From positions 186,001 to 250,000 of the forward strand of contig QUOL01000005.1 in assembly GCA_009761415.1 (NCBI GenBank): a stretch of 64,000 nt of DNA. The letters run 5' to 3'. The stretch is from Sarcomyxa edulis. Taxonomy: Eukaryota; Basidiomycota; Agaricomycetes; Agaricales; Mycenaceae. This document shows positions 11,283 through 21,709 of the stretch, piece by piece. A model generated the notes under the pieces. It saw only the letters and a list, made by a program, of their open reading frames with translations, searched no databases and was not told the origin of the DNA. Every line of letters begins with the position of its first letter. Position 1 is the first letter of the stretch. The position numbers were made by a program, and so were the translations under genes.

Positions 11283-12196
11283 ATGTCAATTATCTCTTCA
11301 AATTCGCCATTCCTGACGATATATCCACCGCTCCCGCCATCGGATAGTGGCTCCACCGCTTCTCCATCCGAAAAGATATCTCCGATGAAAACCCACGAAC
11401 GCTTTCATTTTGAAGATGGGAACATGATCCTCATGGTATGTTTGATTTGTTCAAGCTAGCTTCGTATTTATGTGGAAATTCCCCCTCATGTATTGCAGGT
11501 CGAGGACACGCTGTATAAAATCCATCGATACTTCCTACAAACGAACTCTAATTTCGGGAAGCTCTATCTCGGTTTATTGGACGAAGACAAGGAACACAAC
11601 AGACCCGCATGTATAGGTCCCATCCGTCTAGACGGCGTTCGAAGCCACGATTTTGACCCACTTTTGTCGATGTTTTATCCAACGTACGTGAACTACCCGG
11701 TTGAGAGATCTCTCAGCTTCGTAGTCTCTAACAACACATGAACATATACAGGAATTTCCGAGCGTATGACCCGAAAACTGTGAACGAATGGTCCTCCGTT
11801 TTGTCTCTATCCTCGAAATGGGGTCTCGCCAGAATACATGATATCGCCATCAAGGAACTAGCCAATATCACATCAGCTGTGGACAGAGTGGTGCTGGGCC
11901 ATGCATACGACATCGGAAGCTGGCTCACGCCTGCCTATATGGAAATTTGTACACGAGAAAAACCTCTCGACTTCGAGGAAGGGATGAGGCTCGGGATGCG
12001 CGACGTTATTCTCATCAACCAGATACGCTACGACATACGCTATACTGGGACGATGAAGTGCAGCGAGTCTGAGGTCCGCGTCGCTGTGGGGCGGGGGTTA
12101 GCTCCACCGGATCCACCAGCTGCCGTTCATGATCCAGCGCCCGCGGAACCCAGACCTCTTGGCGGAGGCAAGAAAGGCAAAAAAGGAAAGCGGTAA
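11283..12196 (+). CDS. BTB/POZ-like domain protein, paralogue 1
   Basis: Three exons from ATG 11283 (MSIISSNSPFLTIYPPLPPS). The core reads RFHFEDGNMILM, spliced (intron 11436-11498) to VEDTLYKIHRYFLQTNS and FDPLLSMFYP, then after a second intron (11684-11751) NFRAYDPKTVNEWSSVLSLS, KWGLARIHDIAIKEL, GHAYDIGSWLTPAYMEIC and REKPLDFEEGMRLGM. The pattern D-G-N-x-x-x-x-V-x-x-T-L-Y-x-x-H-R-x-F followed by F-x-x-x-L-x-x-F-Y-P is that of the many BTB-like proteins expanded in Agaricomycetes. In other systems BTB domains mediate dimerisation and Cullin-3 substrate recruitment; the role here is unknown. The C-terminus is Pro/Ala-rich and ends with a lysine-rich tail (GGGKKGKKGKR). Two paralogues follow on the same strand with identical intron positions. 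Confidence 0.8.
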
Positions 12197-12622
12197 AACA
12201 GAATGGGTTTTTATCTTCGCTGTCATGCGTCACTACGATATTGTAAGTGAGGTTTCAGGTCTATTGTGCCAGAGTCTTCAAGTCAGATTCATCTTGCTAT
12301 ACAGAATGCCATAAGACTTCTCTAGATCTCAACTGGGCTCGATAGTCCTTCCTGCCTGCCATGTTGTGCTTGATGATCGTTTCTTCGAGACCCTGACATT
12401 GGCCTTTTCCCTCTCTGTGCGGACCGCGATTGATCTCGAGTATACTAGCAATTCATCGCAGAATTGTATCTTTTTTCAGGACTACTTGAACCGAACGACA
12501 TATGCATGTCTCGAGACCTGTAGTCCGCATCCAAATTAATATTGCCTGCATTCACTGCACAGGATCCCTGGAATTTTCCGCAATGTTCGTTTGATCACTG
12601 ACAGCGGCCTGGGCAGGCAGGC
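12197..12622. other. Spacer between BTB paralogue 1 and the LYR remnant
   Basis: No ORF, RNA gene or repeat that I can support. It probably holds the 3' UTR of paralogue 1. Confidence 0.4.
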
Positions 12623-12792
12623 ATGTCGGTCCCTCCTACTTGAAGTCTGAAAGTTGACCCTCTCGCTCAAGCCCAACGTTCACCAATCTATAATCATCAG
12701 GACCTGCTCAGCCTCGGAGTCCTTGGTGGAAATGCACCAGGCGAAACCTTCGTAGGCCTAGAAGACTAACCTTTGACGGGGCCACCAGAGCT
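12623..12792 (+). pseudogene. Decayed partial copy of the LYR-motif gene at 15972
   Basis: Aligning by eye with the first exon of the intact LYR gene shows clear homology: ATGTCGGTCCCTC against ATGTCGATCCCTC, CCCAACGTTCACCA shared exactly, a shared GCTCAGCCTC block, and TTTGACGGGGC shared at the end. In between there are several small deletions and substitutions that destroy the frame (the copy lacks bases in the region that encodes SLYRLFLRT). No downstream exon is present. This is a truncated duplicate lying just after BTB paralogue 1, so a block holding BTB and LYR sequence seems to have been copied and one LYR copy has died. Confidence 0.75.
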
Positions 12793-13125
12793 CAGTAATT
12801 AGTATATGTGATCGGTCAGTAGAAATGAGGCTATTCGGTCCCGGGCCAATGTTCCCAGCGCTTTCGAATTCCACAGTATAGCACCAGGCAGATATATGCT
12901 TCATAACGCTGAGTGCTACATTTCATCCCCTTACACCTTGTTGGTTCTGACGACACGTCTATTCGTATCTTGAACATGCGCTTCCACGCTGCTGTCAGGG
13001 TCAATCTCAGTGCGACGATCGACTTCCGAGTGCTTCGAGAGTCAGTGCATGGTACAGGACATGCAGTGAACGCGTGTCTGCCAATACAAATGCGAGACAC
13101 TACCGTGAGGACAACTTCAACCACC

Positions 13126-13981
13126 ATGTACTCTCAAAGGAGCATAACAGCAGATTTAGGGACACCCGTAACTTCGAGCTCACTCTTGGTGCAGCCAATC
13201 AATTGCTTGCACGCTCCTCCCCCTCAAGAACCGAAACGACACGGCCGTTACTATTTCTCTGACGGGAACGTGGTCTTTCTTGTAAGATGAAGTTCATTTC
13301 TACAGTCTTTGACAGATATGCTTATCTTCACAGGTCGACAATACATTATACAACGTCCACCGTTACTTCTTCAAAACGTACTCCTCCGTATTTGAGACTA
13401 TGTTCTCTTTGCCGACCTCCAATGAACCCGAAGGTCTCACGGACGATAATCCGATACATCTACCGGACACTACCTCCTATGATTTCGACCAAGTCCTCTC
13501 GATATTTTACCCTACGTGAAACCATCATTGATCTATATCTTGAAAGACGTGCTTATCAAACTCCGCATATAGAGAATTTCGACGCTTCGACCCATCGGGT
13601 CTCAGAGCTTGGACCTCCGTCCTGTCGGTCTCAACGCGATGGGACTTTGGCTCTCTGCGTGAGCTCGCCATCGATAAACTACATGACATCGCGCCACCCG
13701 TCAATCAAATTTTCTTGGGGAAAAAATACAACATAGATGCGTGGCTTATTCCAGCTTACATTGTCTTGTGCAAGCGCCAAGAGCTATTCACAATCGAAGA
13801 AGGCAGGATGTTGGGGACGGACGATCTAGTCATGATAGCACAATTCCAAAAACGTGTTAGGGACCAATGGGGGCATCTGTCGTACGCTCCCGATGCCGAC
13901 ATCGTACCCATTGCGAGAGAGATCTTCATCCCTCCTCAGCCTAGAATTGAAGAGTGTCCACTTGGTCCGTCGCGGGCTTGA
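13126..13981 (+). CDS. BTB/POZ-like domain protein, paralogue 2
   Basis: Starts MYSQRSITADLGTPVTSSSL. The domain reads RYYFSDGNVVFL, spliced to VDNTLYNVHRYFFKTYSS, FDQVLSIFYPT, then through an acceptor at about 13567 to EFRRFDPSGLRAWTSVLSVS, RWDFGSLRELAIDKL, GKKYNIDAWLIPAYIVLC and RQELFTIEEGRMLG. It ends at PSRA before a stop at 13979. A rival frame exists at the third exon, but only the acceptor giving CCTAC joined to AGAATTT restores homology with the other two copies, so the gene is intact. It lacks the lysine tail of paralogue 1. Both introns fall at the same positions and phases as in paralogues 1 and 3. Confidence 0.8.
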
Positions 13982-14117
13982 TTTCTTCGTTTCAACTTTA
14001 GGTGCCAATGACAAACGCATTACCTACGTTCGTTGTAAATTTATATACGTTGCATTACTCTCATATCCAAGACATCCATATCCAATACACGCCAATCACG
14101 ACAAAGACGCGACTCCT

Positions 14118-14875
14118 CTAATCAGCAACAATAGTGGTGGTGATGGTCCTTTGACGAAGATCTTCAAAGTTCCTCTTGCCATATAGGATATATTGTACGG
14201 CCTCCCTCCATAATTCTTCCTGCTCGACGGTCGTTTCTTCGGTGACCAAGACTTTGATACCAGCCTGTCCAGCAAGCTCCCTCGCTCTCCGCGATTCCAT
14301 GTGGTCGATCTCAAGTTCGAACGAGTCCATAGGGCTGAAACAATTCATCGCAGAGGGCCGAGAAAGAGAGCTCGATGAGCGAGAAATCGAACCAGGAATA
14401 GCAGCAGCGAGACGAGACAACTTCGAGGCACTTGCAACGGGTCGTATAACTTTACAGTCGGTAGAAGTGGCAAGCTCGTCCATTTTCGACGCGTCCTGGT
14501 CCTCATGGATGGGTAGAGTAGGCAAGTCTTGGATGGGTGACACCTGGAGCGACGTCTGGTTGGGATATACATTTGTGGGTGGCTCGTCTGTCAAGGGTGA
14601 CTGCGGGGCCGCTGTAAAGGAAGATTCTTCGTCGGTGGACATAGTTGCAGCAACCTGCTCGTCCTCCAGCAAGGAGATGTGCAAATTTGGAGATATCGGG
14701 GAGAGATTGAGAAAAGATGAGTTCTCGGGCCCTGTAGCGATGGTGCTCTTGATGTCGAGAACGAGGTTGAGTGGCTTTATTTTGACAAATTCTTCAGCAA
14801 GGGAAAAACATATACAGTCAGGTGGCAGCACCGACTCACCTGGCGGTTGGTTTTGTGAAATCGTTGCGCGTCCAT
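14118..14875 (-). CDS. Hypothetical Ser/Pro-rich protein
   Basis: A two-exon gene on the reverse strand. Exon 1 starts at ATG 14875 with MDAQRFHKTNRQ and a gtgagt donor. Exon 2 is long and open to 14118. The acceptor is either just before STIATGPENSSF or slightly upstream, since both keep frame. The middle is rich in Ser, Thr and Pro. The C-terminal third looks structured and conserved: MDSFELEIDHMESRRARELA, IKVLVTEETTVEQEELWREA and VQYILYGKRNFEDLRQ. No known domain is recognised. It points against its neighbours and is convergent with BTB paralogue 2 with only 136 bases between stops. Confidence 0.65.
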
Positions 14876-14967
14876 AATGTCGAATCTACGAGAGGAAGGC
14901 ATACTTGATATTATATGAATGACACGGTATGAGGCAAGACAGAGAACAGAGAGAAATCAAAATTCGG

Positions 14968-15000
14968 GAGAGAGAGGGAGAGAGAGAGAGAGAGAGAGAG
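14968..15000. repeat. (GA)n microsatellite
   Basis: An almost pure GA dinucleotide tract of about 33 bases, interrupted once by GGG. It lies between two divergent genes (14875 reverse, 15252 forward), so it sits in both promoters. Confidence 0.95.
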
Positions 15001-15164
15001 ACTTTATATGTCAGCGGCCAAAGCGTGGCTTTTGTGATAACAATCGGACGTTTGGATGTTTTGGACGTTTGGACGGTTTATCTGAGCGGGATGTGCTTGG
15101 GCCGGCCACTGTGGTGGCTTGACATAGCCTCACAACAATGGTGGGCCACATACGTCCAAGCCTC

Positions 15165-15172
15165 TATATAAA
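15165..15172 (+). promoter_or_regulatory. TATA box candidate
   Basis: TATATAAA lies 80 bases before the ATG at 15252, within a plausible distance for a short 5' UTR. The assignment is by sequence match only. Confidence 0.5.
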
Positions 15173-15251
15173 GCACATATCTCAGAGATGAACGCTCTCT
15201 GAAAGATACATCTCACCTAACAGTTTACGCAACACCTTCTCATATTCCACG

Positions 15252-15585
15252 ATGCCCTCATCCACATTTACGTCGCTGCCTTCGAGTCCTACGAAATGCA
15301 TGAAAAAGGCAAGTTCGCACCCTGAACCGTCTAATCAAAACGAGGTTTGAATGATTGATCGTTGACTGTTCCCAGGCCAGGTCAACGCCAACATTTTCAC
15401 CAGACGAGGATACATCAATGGAATTCACACAAGAGTTACAAGAGAAAGCAGCTGCCGCCCAGAAGAAACAGATCCAAGTTGCCCGTCGGGTGCCACTTCA
15501 ACACGCTATTCCACGCGTCATTCGCGTCGCTCCCAAAAATTCCAACATGAATGACACAGACAGTGGGCCAGAAAGTTTGGAATAG
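15252..15585 (+). CDS. Short hypothetical protein with a GC-AG intron
   Basis: Exon 1 (15252-15308) gives MPSSTFTSLPSSPTKCMKK. Exon 2 (15376-15585) gives ARSTPTFSPDEDTSMEF, a helical Gln/Ala/Lys stretch, VARRVPLQHAIPRVIRVAP and a stop. Total length is 88 codons. Exon 1 ends AAG followed by gcaagt, the typical donor of GC-AG introns. The only nearby GT donor would shift the frame, so the GC donor is favoured. A TATA box lies 80 bases upstream. No domain or family is recognised. Confidence 0.6.
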
Positions 15586-15971
15586 GTGATGAACGATGAT
15601 GCCACCACTGTAGATGACAACGAGGTGCATGCCAGGATATCATAGGACTGGCCTGGATCATGTGGCAAAAACATTTGTTTGTATAGTTTTCAAAGCCATA
15701 ATTGTAATGATCCAGCAGTAATGACGATTGTATGTTTCGGAAATCTGCTGAGAGCCATGTCTCGAAATTGGTGTGTAGATCCTATGCAACGGCCCCAGTC
15801 ATCGAAACAAAGCCTAGTTGTTTTATTATGTCTGGTATGCTCTCCTCGGTGAACGGTGTGGGCATCGAGCTCGAGGATGGCATCGATGAGTTTTAAAGAA
15901 TCAAGTGGCGAGATCATGATGGCAAGACGTAAGACGCGACTTGTCCTAACTTGATCTCAACGACGACGGTC
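15586..15971. other. Intergenic region before the LYR gene
   Basis: Holds a reverse ORF (15690-15917, 75 codons) with no recognisable motif or splice partner. I do not call it a gene. The LYR promoter must lie here. Confidence 0.4.
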
Positions 15972-16625
15972 ATGTCGATCCCTCAAAAAGTAGCCTCTCG
16001 ACGGCTACCCCCAACGTTCACCAGTCTCTATCGCCTATTCCTCAGAACTTGCTCAGCCTCTGTGCTTCATCAGAAGCGTTCAACACGAATCCTCCGCAGA
16101 CTATGGAGACCAACTTTTGACGGGGCTGCCAGTGCTATCCATCAACTCCAGGATGGAAATATAGATCCTGTCGCGCAGGAAAGCCTCAAAAGTTGGCTAG
16201 AAGTTTGGAATCGTCGAAGTGAGTGTCCAATCATTTTTCGTTGGGTCAATGGTAACTAAACTCTCGTAGTGGATAACACTCTGTCGTTATTATACACATC
16301 ATCGCAGTCTCGTGGTCTCCCACACAAGCTCACACAAAATCTCTCTTATATGGTCTCTTCTTATATCGAAGTAGTGAGTAAGGGGCGTTATGAACATTGG
16401 AACTCCAAATTGCCACCAAACGACTTGGCATACGACGCTTCGGTGTCCACTCCTGCTAAATTGAAGGAGTCCAAGGCAAAGGAAAAGGTAGAATTGCGGA
16501 ACGCTATGGATAGGAAGGGTTGGGGAGCCCTTGGAGAGGTGGTAAAGCTTGCTGAAGGACGGGACGGCATTTTTTTAGGGAGGATCATGGAAAAACGGAA
16601 ATTCAGAAAGTCAGCACCACTGTGA
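15972..16625 (+). CDS. LYR-motif protein, probably mitochondrial
   Basis: LYR proteins are small basic mitochondrial factors for Fe-S insertion, complex I or III assembly, or mitoribosome function. Exon 1 reads MSIPQKVASRRLPPTFTSLY and RLFLRTCSASV, containing the signature L-Y-R followed by F at the usual distance, then a basic helix (RSTRILRRLWRPTFDG). Intron 1 begins near 16219. Exon 2 continues MDNTLSLLYTSSQSRG, SYMVSSYIEVV, DRKGWGALGEVVKLAEG and ends KRKFRKSAPL. The size (about 200 residues) is larger than the simplest LYR proteins. Which LYR subfamily cannot be told by eye. A decayed copy of exon 1 lies at 12623-12792. Confidence 0.75.
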
Positions 16626-16901
16626 AGTCCTTTTGGTATATTGGCTCTCCCAAACCGCGGAGACTCGACCCAGATGTACGCAGTATTCTCCATTTCGAGC
16701 GGTCTATTCCCTCCACCTTCACTCCATGTCTCCAAGCTGTATCCGCGTGATCGGCGGCCCTTCGACCACGGCGCGTAGTATGGTCTCGGCGCTCGCAACC
16801 CTGGTTTAATTAAAAGAGCATACTCCGAGCGATAGCTCCACAAATTTTCCCTTTCCCTCTCCTTTTCCTTCTTGTTCTTTTTCGTCGCTATTGAAGTCGC
16901 G

Positions 16902-17593
16902 ATGCTGGCCCTCGCACAAGAGGCAGTTGCAGGTCAACAACGGCCTACTGCAGATTTATGTCAAGACCTGTATCCTATACTTGACATCGACACCGATTAC
17001 ACAAGCCAGGTATGACTGAAGGCCTATAGTTTTCGTCTAGGATTGGCGTTCATGCAAAATAACAGGTCTATACTTATTATCAAAATACTCTGATCATCAA
17101 TATATCCGACATCGAACATCTACTCTCTCCCGTCGCACCAACATATATCTACAGTCCCGTTCCATTCGAACTACCAAAGACCCCTTGGACCCCTCTCCCA
17201 TCCCTCGAATTCGATCATCTAGAAAACGAATGGGACGAATTTGATTCCGATTCCTCCTCCGGGTATGAAGTACAATTTATCACGGTACTTCCTCATACCC
17301 CTTGCAGCCCCGCTTTACCCGTCGATTCAAAATTCCCACTCTTATACGCACCGCTATCCTTAGAAACGCTCGAGCAGAACATACCCGATGATATAGACGA
17401 TGTAACATCTGCAGAGTTCTTGGATCCGGAGGCACCTCAGGTGTTCAACAAACCAACGGTGTTTCACAAGGAAACGTTGGAGCGATGTCCCTCGCTTCCA
17501 CCTCGAATTCTGAAGCGACATCCTTCGAGTCCATCTCGAGTCCCTGATGTCCCTGTAGATTTGATCGATGAAAGCCGGGAGGATTGGGGCTAG
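16902..17593 (+). CDS. Hypothetical acidic, proline-rich protein
   Basis: Exon 1 starts MLALAQEAVAGQQRPTADLC and ends DTDYTSQ at a gtatga donor. Exon 2 (from an AACAG acceptor near 17065) begins VYTYYQNTLIINISDIEHLL and runs to a stop at 17591, about 210 codons in all. It is rich in Pro, Asp and Glu (WDEFDSDSSSGYE, IPDDIDDVTSAEF) with a more basic end (RILKRHPSSPSRVP). The frame stays open through about 530 bases with strong coding character. There is no signal peptide, membrane segment or domain that I know. It is probably lineage-specific. Confidence 0.6.
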
Positions 17594-18523
17594 ATTGTAG
17601 GTATAGTTCAGATCCTATTTGTTTCAATCGAACTTATTGATATTTTCCAAAGATCACACCGTTTTTATTAGCAGTTTCGTGTCTTGTATGTCATTGGAAC
17701 CGACCGATTGAGGGAATCCTCCAGTGCTTTTTCCATTTTTTTCTAAGTATGTCGTGTCAAGACAAATGTAAGATGGCTCAAATCAGGTATAGAGACAGGA
17801 AATTGAAATACGTGTCCTCCGTGATACTAAACAGCACAGTTCTTCTCCTTCTTTCGTGCTTTACAACTTCTTTCGATAGTGGCCTGTTTCCCATACGGCG
17901 AAAAAGAAAACGCCACCTCGTTGCCCGTCCCTATGTCTCTTGCTTCCGTCTTCTCACTCGTTTTCGTTCGAAGCTTGCTATTCATGCCCAGTGTTTCACA
18001 TAGGAACAATGCAGCGGGTATCAGAACAGCCAAATCGAAGACAATACAGTGCACACCGTCGAAGTGGTAAGTCCCTATGAATTTTCACCCAACATCGTAA
18101 ACTTACTAGCCATAGCTGGACTCTTATCTATGTGATGTTACCACTGCTCGTACTGGCAGCCTGAAACTCTTATCAACGCTCCTACTCTCCACATCCAGGT
18201 GTTTTATGCCGTGCATCCAAGCTTGCTTTGTTGCTATTGCGCGTAACTCCTCATATCAAATCCCCTATGTCAACCACGTCACCCTCATTCCCATTGAGAC
18301 TGGCCAGTGCCAAAGACAGTTGGGTTTTATCATGGAAAACGTGTATCAAGCGCGCTATAGAACTCTCGTTCTAAACGTAAAAATTCTTGGGATTTGCGGA
18401 CCGTTACAACGCTATGTGTATAGGGCGTGTCAATCTTATTTTAACCTGATGGCAGGAAGGCGTCGTTCGTGCATCTTATACCCACTCTTCAACTGTCTAC
18501 AGTCTGACTATTCGACCTCTACG
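17594..18523. other. Intergenic region before BTB paralogue 3
   Basis: No gene that I can support. Short forward ORFs at 17749-18003 and 17879-18070 lack motifs. A forward ORF from 18206 runs in frame into the BTB gene, but its sequence before 18524 shows no similarity to the other paralogues, so I start the BTB gene at 18524. Confidence 0.4.
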
Positions 18524-19590
18524 ATGGACGTACGATCTGCTGGCAGCATGCCTAGCGCCGCCACCACGTCCGTATCATCCGTGGCACTTATTCCAGAGGA
18601 GACCCATCCCATTCCAGCATGGATCAAGCACAGTGATTGCTTTTACTTCCCTGATGGTACAGTCGTATTCCTAGTAAGTTACCAATGTGTTCCTCTGCGA
18701 GCAAACTTTCAGCCGTCGTTGTAGGTCGAAACTACTCTCTACAATGTACACAGATTTTTCTTCGAACGTTACTCTCCAAAATTCGCCGGAGACTATCTCA
18801 GCCCGCCGTCAGGCCATTCGGAAATCTCTGTGGAGCTTGAGTGGGGAACTGAGAATTGCCCAATCTCTTTGAAAGGAATAGAGACGTCCGATTTTGATCG
18901 TTTTCTTTCGGTGTTTTATCCCAAGTACGTACTTTGCACCGTCTCAAGCATGATCTGAGCTAAGGTACCATTACTTCCAGGGAGTTCTGTAAATATGATG
19001 CTCAGACTGTCAACGAATGGTCCTCCATTCTTTGCCTATCGACTAGATGGGACTTCACTTCTCTCCGCATTCTCTCCATCGAGCATCTTTCCCTCATCTC
19101 ATCCCCTGTCGATAAAATTGTCTTGGGTCATGCGTACGGCGTGGAACAATGGTTGATATCTGCTTATAACGCTCTATGCAAGCGAGACGAACCACTCACT
19201 CTGGAGGAAGGGAAACGGTTGGGTCTGGAGGATACAGTGCGTATCAATCAGGTCCACCATTCCCTTCGTGATCCACGAATCAGGGTAGCTGATAAGGTCG
19301 CCGACCAAATAATCGTGGAGACATTCTCATCCCAAATTCACCGTCTTGCTATCTCTTCGGTACCGCAGACGCCGGACTTCAGGTGTCACGATCTTGTCGA
19401 GCCAAATGTAGATATGAAGGACACACCGCAAGCTCCCCAGGCTGCTATACCTTTGAGGGATGCTCGAATCTTGGGAACCGAAACCAGATCTGTCCAAAAC
19501 GCCTGTCCAAAAGCAGACTTGGACGCTGAACGTCGCCGTCGTATGGCACGATTTGGCGTGCCGTCGAGTGACCCGAAAAGGGTGGCCTAA
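18524..19590 (+). CDS. BTB/POZ-like domain protein, paralogue 3
   Basis: Starts MDVRSAGSMPSAATTSVSSV. The domain reads CFYFPDGTVVFL, spliced to VETTLYNVHRFFFERYSP and FDRFLSVFYP, then EFCKYDAQTVNEWSSILCLS, RWDFTSLRILSIEHL, GHAYGVEQWLISAYNALC and RDEPLTLEEGKRLGL. Intron positions match paralogues 1 and 2. A longer C-terminal region follows, ending DAERRRRMARFGVPSS. It shares T-V-N-E-W-S-S with paralogue 1 and N-V-H-R-F/Y-F-F with paralogue 2. Function is unknown. Confidence 0.8.
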
Positions 19591-19967
19591 GATTGCCTTG
19601 CGGTGTAGGCTCCCTCATCCAGCACTGAGCCACATGGAAATGTCAAGCTGCCCTTCCCTTAGATTGGGCAACATCAGAGTTTTGGAATATTCGAGTAGGA
19701 AGAAAAACGAGGTCGACGAAAGATGCTTACATTGAAAATCGGGATCTCAACATGGCGGTTTATTGTCCTCATTGATAATACTGCAATGTTCGAGTACTAA
19801 TTCTAGAATATTGTCATTCTGCAGACCAACCGTCTTCATACATCAATCTGGGTCCTGTACTTGTCAACTTAATGGATGCCAGCAACACCTGGAGAAGCGC
19901 ACTTACCGATCATTCTTACAAACGGAAGACATGTAGCTTCGTGCATAATCGATGCTCAGCATGAAGG

Positions 19968-21047
19968 CTACGCGTGCAGACTCTGATTAGATCAGACGAC
20001 GACGACGATGACGACGAAAGTACGACTCACTGAAGACGTGATCCTATGGATAAAGTCAGTCAGTTTTTGCACCGTTTCTTCTTGATTCTCATAAAAGATC
20101 GTATGGCCTCCCCCCTCTACTAGGACAACTTCCATATTCGAGAAATGATGTTTCATTTCTTCCGCAATAACATCACTCTTGACCAATTTGTCTTTCGTAC
20201 CACCGATTATAAGCAGTGGCAGCCCTTTCTTTCCCATCTTGAAGAGCGTAGTAGGATCCTGCGTCCGTGAAATGAGAAGTGCGCTGACATGTGGCGGCTG
20301 CATTACTGTCATGCCTAGCCATTTAGTTTTTATATCAAACGGGACAGCCGACGGATTGACGAAGAGATCATCGATGAAGGTGATTCGGCTAGCGGTAGCG
20401 CCGATAGCATCTGTTGTGGAGGTGAAGGACCGGAATGCTGCAGCAAGATCTGTGGTGATCGAGTGTGGGCTTAAGGGACGACGAGGGCCTCCAGAAAGGG
20501 AGACGGCGCCAGAAACCGGAAGAGGTGATAGGTGCGTACAGATATCGCATATGATGGATGCTGATGTACTTGTGGGTTATTGACTGACATCAATCAAGAG
20601 GATGAGCGTACCACCATAACTCCTGTACCAATTGTGAGAAAATCGTCACATAATGATTGAAGGTACGTAGTGACGCACCAACCGATTAAAACAGGTTTTA
20701 CAAGAGCATAAGCACTTATCACGGAAGCAAAATCGTCGGCGAAAAGAGAAGATATGTAACCTTGAGGAGTGGAGGGCTTTCCACTCCTTCCATGTCCGCG
20801 CAAGTCGTATCGCACCTGACAGTGCAGCATGAATGACCTTTATAGGAGCAAAGACAAGCCGACGTACCAGATAGAACCTATCCAGCAAATTCTTGTCAGT
20901 AAACAGACGGTCGAAGCACGCGCCAGACAACGAGAACCCATGAATGAATACGACGCTTGGTTTTGTGGGATCGCCTATAGCGTCTGAATAGATAGTCACT
21001 CCGTCTGTCGATGTTATTATTCTGGTGGTAGGAGTGAAACAGGACAT
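19968..21047 (-). CDS. Alpha/beta hydrolase fold protein
   Basis: Starts MSCFTPTTRIITSTDGVTIY and SVVFIHGFSLSGACFD (oxyanion-hole HG motif). Next come RYDLRGHGRSGKPSTPQGY and VLIGWSYG, where the nucleophile elbow G-W-S-Y-G is formed across an intron, then DICTHLSPLPVSGAVSLSGG. The C-terminal half holds LPLLIIGGTKDKLV (catalytic Asp) and VLVEGGGHTIFYENQ (catalytic His). All three catalytic residues are present. The final short exon is inferred: a gtgagt donor after HRITSS leads to an acceptor and a stop at 19968. Reading through instead would stop at 19992. The family includes epoxide hydrolases, esterases and haloperoxidase-like enzymes, and the substrate cannot be predicted. Confidence 0.8.
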
Positions 21048-21709
21048 TCTGCTCTAGTATGAGCTGAGATCGAATGTAGAGAAATTCTGAGAGAACCAGG
21101 ACTAGATGCGGGCCTCAGTTTGAGGCGTGTTATCCCACGAGGGTTGTCGCGTGAGCTGAGTCTACGAATCATACCGTTGCCGGTGTATCGTTTGGGAACT
21201 AGAGAGCTGTACATCTTGTAAAGAAAGCGCGCCTAGGTGACTTAGGAAGTGGAGAGAATATGGTGCAAAATAGACAAATTAGTCTCATCAAAGTCGTCCC
21301 AAATTGACTAGTAAGTACTAGAAGGGTTGGGAGCAGAAAGACAAATTTACGATACATACATATGTTGTTTCCTTTCGTCAGCTCTAAACGAAAGCTCCAA
21401 GCCGGGAGGCGTTTACAGCTCGATCACTAAGCTATGTAGTGCGTCGAGTCACAGATAGTTATACTACGGCTGTGATTGCGACTGCCTGCAAAAAGATGAT
21501 GACAGACCCTTTTAGTAGATCAAGACAAGATGGTTTTCACCTTTCAACCCTGGACGATAGACCATGGCATCAGCTGCAGCTCTGACTTGACTATCTTCCT
21601 CGTCTCGAGGCAGTTTAGAGGAATGTAAGACTTCCGGCCTGCGCCATAGGGGTTTGTCCGCTAAAGACGCGTCGATCCGGCCACATCAGATGACGTTTAG
21701 TGGAAAGAT
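21048..21709. other. Region upstream of the hydrolase and before the kinesin remnant
   Basis: Contains the promoter of the reverse-strand hydrolase. No convincing ORF. A short stretch at about 21688-21710 may be the first recognisable piece of the kinesin remnant. Confidence 0.35.

Noticed and set aside
13560..13700. BTB paralogue 2 as frameshifted, since one open frame reads NFDASTHRVSELGP
   Set aside because: That frame is a shadow. The acceptor at ATATAG joined to CCTAC gives E-F-R-R-F-D-P, matching the other paralogues.
14968..15000. GA tract as a regulatory GAGA element
   Set aside because: A simple microsatellite is enough to explain it; there is no evidence of a GAGA-binding system in this fungus.
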